DNA from: a virus | Length of the DNA stretch: 30,096 nt | Strand: one strand, 5' to 3' | Virus record (IMG/VR): IMGVR_UViG_3300027963_000235 | Location: 1 to 30,096 of that record | In this document: one piece after another, positions 21,875 through 29,600 of the stretch | Position numbering within the stretch: position 1 is the first letter of the stretch | Layout: each line of letters starts with the position of its first letter | Program-made: the position numbers and the translations under genes | Notes under the pieces: generated by a model | Databases searched by the model: none | Told to the model about the DNA's origin: nothing | Seen by the model: the letters and a program-made list of their open reading frames with translations, nothing else

Positions 21875-22162
21875 ATGACTCAGTTTCAGTTGATTTGCGC
21901 TGCTGTATTCGTGTTATCGGCTCTGTGTGTGTACCGAAGCGTGCTAGCTAACGGCGTGCGTGGTTTACTGCGCTTATCTAAGCCGTCAAACGTTCCGGTG
22001 GCCCAGCCGTCGATTGCTGTGAATCTGGTAAATGACATTGTGTCGGTAACAAACCTCCGGGATCGGCTGACCGCAGAAGGTTGTCAAGAAGGTGTCGACG
22101 CCTGCACCGTGTTGCTGCGCGTGATCGTAGAGTTCAAGGAACCGTCAAAGGGTGTTGTATGA
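21875..22162 (+). CDS. Small membrane-anchored protein
   Basis: The 95-residue protein has an N-terminal membrane helix (LICAAVFVLSALCVYRSVLA) followed by a soluble domain with two cysteines (EGCQEGVDACTV). No family is recognised. GGAGTGA precedes the ATG, and the stop overlaps the next start by 4 bp. Confidence 0.68.
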   Translation: MTQFQLICAAVFVLSALCVYRSVLANGVRGLLRLSKPSNVPVAQPSIAVNLVNDIVSVTNLRDRLTAEGCQEGVDACTVLLRVIVEFKEPSKGVV

Positions 22163-22611
22163 ACTGCAAAAACTGTAATAAGGCTCTGCTGTGGTTAGCC
22201 GGCGCCTTGCTGGCTGTGTCGATTGCGTTTCCGAACGGTCTGAAGCTCGGCCAGCTTGCCGCGCCAGTCACGCCGGTCGCTGAGCACGCCACAGACTCCG
22301 AGATTGTGCAGCTGTTGGCTAACGCCACGGCGGCTGACAAGGCCCGAATTAATGGTATTTATACCGCGCTGGCGGCTGTCTTGAAGAAAGACGCCGGCAA
22401 GCGAATCACCACGACGGAGCAATGGGCGGATCTGCAGGCCAATACGCTGCAGCTGGCTATTGATACGCCGGGCAAGTATCCGGGATTAGATACAGCTATC
22501 GAGTTAGTGTTTGCTGGAAAGTTGGGCACGGACGACGTTATGCCCAGCACACCAGAAACACAAGCCAAGTTAATCGACGCGTGCGAGACGATTGCCAGCT
22601 CCGCCCGATAA
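22159..22611 (+). CDS. Membrane-anchored or exported protein, unknown
   Basis: This 150-residue protein starts with MNCKNCNKALLWLAGALLAV, a CxxC pair before one hydrophobic helix, then a soluble helical domain. Later segments (TAADKARINGIYTALAAVLKK, TTEQWADLQANT) read as amphipathic helices. The frame is open to 22081, but the ATG at 22159 gives the minimal overlap with the upstream gene. No enzyme motif is seen. It sits in a run of small envelope-associated genes. Confidence 0.7.
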   Translation: MNCKNCNKALLWLAGALLAVSIAFPNGLKLGQLAAPVTPVAEHATDSEIVQLLANATAADKARINGIYTALAAVLKKDAGKRITTTEQWADLQANTLQLAIDTPGKYPGLDTAIELVFAGKLGTDDVMPSTPETQAKLIDACETIASSAR

Positions 22612-22621
22612 GGTCGTCGCT

Positions 22622-23119
22622 ATGTTTGACGTAATTATCACTATTGCAGAGTTAGTCCCGTTTCTGTTCGCGTTGTGGTACTTGGTGCATGTAGCGTTGG
22701 CGATATACGAGCTAGCGTTTAAAAGAACTGTAAGTGTGCCGAGGGGTTTGAGTGTTGTCTTACGAAAAGGTGAAACTATGGCGAATGTGCTGACATATCG
22801 TGTTTCTGTAAATGCTCCGGTTGACGGCGACGTTGTGTCGCGCGAGCTGACCGTGACCGTGAACGGCGTTGAATCGACGGTGGTGACGGCTGCGGGTAAC
22901 GCGACGGACCTTGGTTCCGTGGACGTGCCGCAGGACGCGCTGGTTGTTCTTTCCTTGGTCGACGTGGACGATGCCGGCAACAAGTCGGAACCGGCTACGG
23001 TCGAGTTCACTGCTCTCGACACATTGGCCCCGGCGCAGCCCGGTGGTTTCAACGTGACGCTGGTGAGCGAAAAGGTTGTTGAAGAGTCGACTCCTGAAAC
23101 TGATACCACGAACGGTTGA
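22622..23119 (+). CDS. Membrane-anchored Ig-like protein with possible internal start
   Basis: The 165-residue frame has an N-terminal hydrophobic helix (AELVPFLFALWYLVHVALAI) and a C-terminal beta-rich domain from residue 53 (MANVLTYRVSVNAPVDG), with the strands LTVTVNG and VVLSLVDVDDAGN. The second part reads as a small Ig/fibronectin-like domain with a Pro/Thr tail. AAAGGTG sits 6 nt before the in-frame ATG at 22778, so the soluble domain could also be made alone (113 aa). No function is known to me; a decoration or adhesion role is an inference. Confidence 0.68.
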   Translation: MFDVIITIAELVPFLFALWYLVHVALAIYELAFKRTVSVPRGLSVVLRKGETMANVLTYRVSVNAPVDGDVVSRELTVTVNGVESTVVTAAGNATDLGSVDVPQDALVVLSLVDVDDAGNKSEPATVEFTALDTLAPAQPGGFNVTLVSEKVVEESTPETDTTNG

Positions 23120-23140
23120 TCTACATGCCGGAGACATGCC

Positions 23141-24169
23141 ATGGCCGCCAACGAACATTTTTTTGAGAACGTCTATGACGTTGTGGCAGCGTATGAAACG
23201 GGTTTCACGGGTGCCTATAGCAACCCCGAAGCCGCGGCTGCGTTGCGCGAGCAGATTAAATCTGCTGGCGGTATTCCTGATGGGGCCATGGCATGCTCCG
23301 CGTATAACCTTGAAGAAACCGGGAAAGGCAAGTTAAGCCTGCCGTTTCTTGAGATCGTTAAACTCTACCCGGATTGTTTACCGGGCGGCGCGCAGGGCCG
23401 AGGGGATTGTGTAAGTTGGTCGACGCGGAATGCCTGCTTGGGCACCATGTGCTGCGAGATTACAAGCGGCGTGCCTGACCCAAACAGTCATAAGTTAGAA
23501 GGCGCGCCTGAAGTGAGCGACGCCGGCCGTCTTAGCGGCGTGCTCGCGACGGAAGCATTTTACAATTGGCGCCGGCACGGTGGGGACGGCTGGAGTTGCG
23601 CCGAAGCAGCTCAAGTAGCCCTTAACGACTCGGGCCTTTGGCTGCGCAAGAAGTACGACGAAATTGACGTCGACTTCACTACATACAGCTCCAAGAATGC
23701 CGGTATTTACGGCTCTCGCACGCCGCCGGACTCGTGGCTGGAGATTGGCAAAGACCACCGCGTCCAGACTGTTACAGAGGTCGAAGAGTACGAAGCCATG
23801 CGCGATTTACTCGCGAATGGTTACTGCATTTCGTCCTGCGGCGGGGAATCCTTCTCCTCTGATAAAGATATGAACGGCTGGTCGAAGCGTACCGCTGCCG
23901 GGTGGGCTCACGCTATGGCTTATCTGGCCGTGGACGACCGAGAAGAGATTAAGAAGCTTTACGGCGAGCCGCTTGTTATGCTCCAGCAAAGCTGGGGAAA
24001 TTGGAACGACGGCGGGCGTCGTATTTTCGGCACTGTGGTTGATATTCCGATTGGCGCGTTCTGGGTAAAGTGGTCAGATATCAAAAACCGATATATGATC
24101 GCGATGTCCGGCGTAAACGGATGGCCGCCGAAGAAACTCAAGAATTATGGCGCGCTCGGTAACATCTGA
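23141..24169 (+). CDS. Papain-like cysteine peptidase-fold protein
   Basis: This 342-residue protein has a C1-type layout: Gln85 and Cys90 in GGAQGRGDCVSWS, His257 in GWAHAMAYLAV, and Asn287 in LQQSWGNWNDGG. The spacing from Cys to His of about 167 residues and the SWGxxW box are as in papain. No signal peptide or prodomain is seen; the first 80 residues may fill that role. It follows the Ig-like gene after 21 bp. The likely substrate is unknown. Other folds with the same boxes cannot be excluded, but the triad order supports the call. Confidence 0.82.
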   Translation: MAANEHFFENVYDVVAAYETGFTGAYSNPEAAAALREQIKSAGGIPDGAMACSAYNLEETGKGKLSLPFLEIVKLYPDCLPGGAQGRGDCVSWSTRNACLGTMCCEITSGVPDPNSHKLEGAPEVSDAGRLSGVLATEAFYNWRRHGGDGWSCAEAAQVALNDSGLWLRKKYDEIDVDFTTYSSKNAGIYGSRTPPDSWLEIGKDHRVQTVTEVEEYEAMRDLLANGYCISSCGGESFSSDKDMNGWSKRTAAGWAHAMAYLAVDDREEIKKLYGEPLVMLQQSWGNWNDGGRRIFGTVVDIPIGAFWVKWSDIKNRYMIAMSGVNGWPPKKLKNYGALGNI

Positions 24170-24205
24170 GCGGGTCGTGGCGTAGAAAGCGTAAAAGGAC
24201 AACAC

Positions 24206-24547
24206 ATGTTTGAATGGCTTATGCTTCTTTTGACTCCGTGGGTGCCCAATGCCACGCCGACTGAAACAAACTATATCGGCATGGTCGCTGCAGAGACTGC
24301 TTACTCTGCTTTACTTTCTGGCACGACCCCGGTAAAACCTACACCTGTGAATCCGAAAGACTGCCTCACGTGTAAAGGCACGGGGAAAGTTCCATCGGGT
24401 GACGGATTGGGTTGGACGAAGTGCCCCACTTGTCAGCCGATGCAAAAGTTAAATTCGGCGCCATCCATGAAACTACAGGTTCAACCGCTGCCGCCTGTAA
24501 AAACAAGCTCTTGTCCAGACGGCAAGTGTCCTCTCTCCCGTACATAA
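24206..24547 (+). CDS. Zinc-knuckle protein (DnaJ-like CxxCxGxG)
   Basis: The 113-residue protein has a hydrophobic start (MFEWLMLLLTPWV), then CLTCKGTGKVPSGDG followed by WTKCPTCQ, the CxxCxGxG and CxxC pair of a DnaJ-type zinc knuckle. The tail is Pro/Lys-rich with a further cysteine pair (CPDGKCPL). The single zinc unit is shorter than a DnaJ cysteine-rich domain. It may be a small zinc-binding adaptor. The N-terminal segment could be a weak signal or membrane anchor. Confidence 0.7.
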   Translation: MFEWLMLLLTPWVPNATPTETNYIGMVAAETAYSALLSGTTPVKPTPVNPKDCLTCKGTGKVPSGDGLGWTKCPTCQPMQKLNSAPSMKLQVQPLPPVKTSSCPDGKCPLSRT

Positions 24548-24556
24548 GGGTGTTGC

Positions 24557-25045
24557 GTGGCTGACCTACAGAACAATTCAGGCAAGTGCTACACGTACCG
24601 CGGCCTGAAGTTTTACGCCAAAAACGGCTTTATTTGCCTGCACGATGAAGAAACAGGCGAGTTTTTCGTCCTGACGCGCAAGGAATTCTTATTCCGCGCC
24701 CAAGCCCTCAGCGACGAGGCGAAGTATTTACGGGGGATGTCAGCGACAAACCCCGACAAGAAGTGGCTGGCTGCTGACCGCATGGAATTACAGCGAGCCA
24801 TTGAGAATATGTTGCTCTGCACCACCGAGGCCAAGGAGCAGGGCGACCGCAACGACCCAGAAGTAGATGCGTGGTTCAGGAGACACCGTCCCGGGAGAAA
24901 GAGTAAGATATCTTTGGCTAGTGCGGCAAATTTCACGACAGCCACTCCCGGCGCCTTGCCGCTGGGTGTTGATACAGGTCGTTACGCCACGCCCGACTTT
25001 ACGGTCGGCGCCAAGAAAAAACTGATTCTTCCCGGAGATTTTTGA
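24557..25045 (+). CDS. Unknown protein
   Basis: I do not recognise this 162-residue protein, which starts at GTG 24557. The N-terminus is beta-rich (CYTYRGLKFYAKNGFICLHD, EFFVLTRKEF); the middle is helical and charged (EAKYLRGMS, ADRMELQRAIENMLL); a basic patch follows (WFRRHRPGRKSKI). The C-terminus is Gly/Ala/Pro-rich. The next gene begins 1 bp after its stop. Confidence 0.68.
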   Translation: MADLQNNSGKCYTYRGLKFYAKNGFICLHDEETGEFFVLTRKEFLFRAQALSDEAKYLRGMSATNPDKKWLAADRMELQRAIENMLLCTTEAKEQGDRNDPEVDAWFRRHRPGRKSKISLASAANFTTATPGALPLGVDTGRYATPDFTVGAKKKLILPGDF

Positions 25046-25046
25046 C

Positions 25047-25403
25047 ATGGATGTCAATGAAAAAGAAGCTTTTAAGCTTGGTTTTCTCTACCGTTGCGCC
25101 GAAGAGTCGTTGACCGGTGCCGATCTGCAAAGCCGGGTGAAGGCTGCCGCAGATCTGTGCAAGACCGGCGCGCTTGATTTGAGCGCATTTAATCCAGCTG
25201 GTGCGCTGAGTAACATCGCCGCCGCGCCAATTATGCTGGGCACGGTTGCAGGCGGGCTTGGCGGGCATTTAGCCGCCAAGCTCACCGAGCCTGACGTAGA
25301 CGAAGAAGATCTCAAAGCGAAAGAATTGGCTGCGGCCTACAAGGCGTATGCTGCCCGGGCCAAGACGAACAGGAAGTTACGTCTGTATCGACCAGAAAGG
25401 TAA
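25047..25403 (+). CDS. Small membrane-active protein with FG-like head
   Basis: The 118-residue protein begins MDVNEKEAFKLGFLYRCAEE, where FKLG and Ala18 loosely match the FG tag of the Gly/Ala-rich set, though the KxAG ending is absent. Residues 50-72 form a hydrophobic Gly-rich helix (AAPIMLGTVAGGLGGHLAAK). The tail is acidic and then basic. The start follows 1 bp after the upstream stop. The role is unknown. Confidence 0.66.
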   Translation: MDVNEKEAFKLGFLYRCAEESLTGADLQSRVKAAADLCKTGALDLSAFNPAGALSNIAAAPIMLGTVAGGLGGHLAAKLTEPDVDEEDLKAKELAAAYKAYAARAKTNRKLRLYRPER

Positions 25404-25406
25404 TTT

Positions 25407-25757
25407 GTGAGTCTGCGCAAATATCACGGCGAGCATGGAGGCTTGCAGCATGGTGATTCAATGCTGCATTGGCCGGGTACGATGGACGGGTTTCCGGTAT
25501 TAAGCAACCCGTCGGCACAGCTTGATTTAAAGCAGGAAGAAGTCGAGAACCTTGATACGCAGATGGCGTTCAAGTCTCGACTGTTTGAGCTTTGGGATCC
25601 TGAGCAAAAAGCGGAATTTGACGACATAAGTGATAAGATAATTAACGGTTGGTACAGGTTGCTCAAACGCAGCGAGCACTGGGACGACGAGAAAAAACAC
25701 TTTCGTGTCTGGATGGAGTGGGGCCAAGTGTACGGTATGGCTCCAGACAAGAAATAA
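25407..25757 (+). CDS. Unknown small acidic protein
   Basis: The 116-residue protein starts at GTG, with AGAAAGG upstream inside the previous gene's end. It is rich in Trp, His, Asp and Glu, with LHWPGTMDGFPVLSN near the start and helical segments later (EQKAEFDDISDKIINGWYRL). No membrane helix or enzyme motif is evident. I do not recognise a family. Confidence 0.66.
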   Translation: MSLRKYHGEHGGLQHGDSMLHWPGTMDGFPVLSNPSAQLDLKQEEVENLDTQMAFKSRLFELWDPEQKAEFDDISDKIINGWYRLLKRSEHWDDEKKHFRVWMEWGQVYGMAPDKK

Positions 25758-25768
25758 ACGGGTGCGCG

Positions 25769-26611
25769 ATGAATACAACACAGACAGAAAAACTGAGTCA
25801 GGCGCCAACAAACGCTGACTTTGAGAAATTCTGGGGCGACCGCATGGTGCGCACAGGCGTTCGTGGCCTTGGCGCTGGTTTAGGCGCCGGCGCGTTGTAT
25901 TACTTAGCTCGCAGCCTGTCCGACGCAGTCCGTCAGCGCTCCCAGATAGCAAAAGAAAAAGAGACAGCGCAATTGATGGGCGAGATGCCGGGCGCTGAAA
26001 AGTTGTCGTCGAACACGTACGACAATATTACAGAGAATATTGGCAAGCTTCTGCCGAACTCGTTCAACAGCTTTCTCAAGCCGTTTACGCCAAGCGTGCC
26101 GAACGCTGACAACACGTTTGACCCGAATACGATTAGGTCGTCTTTCGGGATTGGCGGCACAGTTGCCGCAGGCGGGTTGGGCGGGCTAGCTGGCTGGAAG
26201 CTGATTCAGGCGCTTCACAACCGCAAAAAGAAACAAGATCAGCAGCAGGAAGTTGATGATGCCGAGCAAGAGTATCACGACGCGCTGATGGGCAAGTCTG
26301 GCGCCGCGCTCGATAGCGTATACGACAGCATTGGCGAAAAGCAGGCAGCCTTTGAAACCATCACGGGCCTGTGGGATGCGCTCAAGCGTGTTCCGGCAGC
26401 TGTGGGCGGTGCCGGCGTCGTTGCTGGTTTAGGCGGTGGTGCTCTGGCGGCGAAGCTCATGTACGACAGGGCCAAAGAACGTTCGCGCGCCAAGGCTGTT
26501 GAAGACGCGGCAAAGTCGCGTGAGCGGCTTGCCGGAATTCTGCCGACTTATGTTGATCCCGACGAGATCAGCGCGCTCAAGCAACAGGTTAACAACGCGC
26601 AAGCCGGGTGA
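25769..26611 (+). CDS. Gly-rich membrane-active protein, probable virion or ejected
   Basis: This 280-residue protein starts at ATG 25769. Gly-rich hydrophobic helices (GVRGLGAGLGAGALYYLA, GIGGTVAAGGLGGLAGWKL, GGAGVVAGLGGGALAAKL) alternate with basic or Gln-rich coiled segments (RKKKQDQQQEVDDAEQEY). The layout suggests a membrane-penetrating or ejected virion protein similar to the set at 6731-10541, without the FG head. The frame is open upstream to 25649, but that would overlap the previous gene by 109 bp. It ends 3 bp before the RNA polymerase ATG. Confidence 0.7.
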   Translation: MNTTQTEKLSQAPTNADFEKFWGDRMVRTGVRGLGAGLGAGALYYLARSLSDAVRQRSQIAKEKETAQLMGEMPGAEKLSSNTYDNITENIGKLLPNSFNSFLKPFTPSVPNADNTFDPNTIRSSFGIGGTVAAGGLGGLAGWKLIQALHNRKKKQDQQQEVDDAEQEYHDALMGKSGAALDSVYDSIGEKQAAFETITGLWDALKRVPAAVGGAGVVAGLGGGALAAKLMYDRAKERSRAKAVEDAAKSRERLAGILPTYVDPDEISALKQQVNNAQAG

Positions 26612-26614
26612 CGC

Positions 26615-29600
26615 ATGCCAACGCCTGAGCTACCGCCGCTTGTTAATACGTCGCAGTCTCCGACCCCAACGATGCGGGCCTTCGGAGACATTTCGGGCAT
26701 GCGTAAAAATATCTTTGATCAGGCTCTGACTAGCGCGCAAACTATCAAGCCGCTACAGAACGATCTGTACACGCTGAATCTGACTGACGCGAACTACGCC
26801 GGTCCAGAGGTGTATACCCGAGCGGATCAAAAGCGCGCTGTTCTCACCCGCGGCTCGCTCTCGCGTAAGTTGCAGGGCACATGGTCATTGGTAGATAACA
26901 AAACCGGCCAAGTTGTCGGGCAGAAGAATGCGACGATTGCGCATGTGCCGTATCTCACCGACTCCGGCACGTTTGTAAACAAAGGCGTTGAATACACGCT
27001 CGCCCACCAAATGCGTTTGCGGCCGGGCGTGTTTACTCGCGAGAAAGACAACGGCGAAATCGAAGCGCACGTGAATACGCTTCCCGGCAAGGGCCGCTCG
27101 CACCGGTATTTTCTCGACCCCAAGACCGGCGTGTTCAAGATCAATATCGGGCAGGCACAGATTCCGCTGATGCCGGTGCTCAAGAGCATGGGCGTCACGG
27201 ACCAACAGCTCCGCGAACATTGGGGCAACGACATCACCGCCGTAAACATGGCGAAGGGCGACGCCGGCACACTGGATAAGCTGTATCAAAGAATAGCTAA
27301 CAAGATTGACCTGAACGCCGACAACATTGCAAAACAACAGGCTATTCAAGAAGCGTTTGCCAAGGTTGAGTTAGATCCTGAAGTCACGCATCGCACTCTG
27401 GGTGCCGGGCATAAAAATATCAATGCTGAAACGATGCTGGCGATCACCAAGAAACTCTTGGCTGTAAATCGTCGCGAAGCTGACCCGGACGACCGAGACA
27501 ACATGGTGTTCCAGTCAATTGCGGGGCCGGAAGATCTTATTGCAGAACGGTTTGGCAAAGATAGGCAAGGTTTGAACAAGCTTCTCTGGCGCGCCACTGC
27601 AAAGAAATCCATCGACCACATCCCGAGCGGCGTATTTGACAAGGCTATTTCGAGCGCGCTCATTGGTTCTGGTCTTGGTTCAAGCTTGGAAGAAATCAAC
27701 CCGGCTGAAATTTTTGACCATCAGACCCGCGTGACGCGCATGGGCGAAGGCGGTATTTCATCGCTCGACGCCGTGCCGGCTGAGTCGCGCAGCGTACAAC
27801 CCAGCCATCTAGGTTACATCGACTACCTGCGCACTCCCGAATCTGGCAAAGTCGGCGTGGACATGCGGTTTGCCCGTGGCGCAATGAAGGGCGCTGACGG
27901 CAGAATTTATACGCCGGTTATCGACATGAAGACCGGAGAAACAACGCATAAGACACCGCAAGAACTAGCTGATACACCGTTGGCCTTTCCGGGCGAAGAA
28001 AACAACAAGCTGCCAGTAGTCGCCGCGCTTGTTGGCGGCAAGATTAAGTATGTGCCGCGCAAAGAAGTGCAGTACAGCTTGCCGCATATGGACTCGGCGT
28101 TCTCGTCGCTGTCTAACATGGTGCCGCTCAAGTTCATGATGAAGGGCCATCGCGTCATCATGGGTTCGCGCATGTTTACGCAGGCGTTACCGCTCGTTGG
28201 TGCCGAAGCGCCGTTTGTGCAGTCTGCCGTGGCCGATAAACCGGGCACATCACATGAAGACGAAATGGGTGAGCGGCTTGGCGCTACGCGGTCTGATATT
28301 CACGGCCAAGTAGTTTCCGTGTCGCCAGACGGTATTGTGGTACGTGATCGCGACGGCAACAAGAAAACCGTCGAACTGTACAACGACATGCCGTACAACC
28401 GGAAGACGTTTTTACATCAGACGCCAATGGTACAGCCGGGCGATGTCATTAAGCCCGGGCAACTGCTGGCGCGCTCTAATTTTACAGACAGCAATGGCTC
28501 GGCCGCGCTAGGTTTAAATATGCGCGTGGGTTATCTGCCATTCAGGGGCAAGAACTACGAAGACGCTACGGTGATCTCCGAGTCTGCGGCCAAGCGTTTA
28601 ACGTCTGAGCACATGTATCAGCATGAAGCCGAGTGGGACGACAACACGCACGTCGGCAAGCGCGCATTCGTGAGTTTGTTTCCCGGCCAGTACGAGAAGA
28701 AGCTTTTAGATAACTTTGATGACCAAGGCGCGATCAAGAAGGGCATGACCGTCAACTTCGGTGACCCGCTTGTGCTCGTGGCTAAGAAAAAAGACACGGT
28801 GTACGGCAAAGTGCATCGTGGTCGTGCCGGCAGCTTTACCAACGAAACAGTGACATGGGATCATCATGCGCCCGGTATTGTGACCGACGTTGAGCACACA
28901 TCCAAGGGCGTCAGCGTTGTCGTCAAGAATCAAGCACCGATGGAAGTTGGCGACAAGCTCACAGGTCGATTTGGCGACAAGGGTGTAATTTCTGATATTG
29001 TCCCAGATCATCAGATGCCGCACGACAAAGACGGCAACCCCATGGAAGTGCTGGTCAGTCCGCTGGGCCTGATCTCGCGCGTGAATCCGTCTCAAGTTAT
29101 CGAAACCGCACTAGGCAAAGTAGCCGCCAAAACTGGCCAGCCGTACAAGGTTAAAGATTTCGATAACGACACAGATATGGTCGAGTTTGCGCAGAAAGAA
29201 CTCGCCAAGCACGGGCTGAATGACACCGAGGATTTATTTGACCCTGAGACTGGCCGCAAGATTGGCAACGTGCTCACTGGTAATAGATTCTTTATGAAGC
29301 TGCACCACACAGCTGAGTCCAAAGGGCAGGGGCGCTCTACCGGCGGTTACACAGCGGAAGGCACGCCGGCCAAGGGCGGTTCAGAAGGCGCGAAGCGCGT
29401 GGGCATGCTTGATCTGGGCGCGCTGTTGTCTCACGGCGCCGGCAAAGTCATTCGCGACGCCAAAATGGTGCGCGGTCAAGCGAACCCAGAGTATTGGTCG
29501 CAGTTCATGGCCGGTTATGACGCCCCGCTGCCCAAGATCCCGCACGTTTATGAAAAGTTCGTCAACCAGCTCAAGGGCTCTGGGATTAACGTCACGCGCA

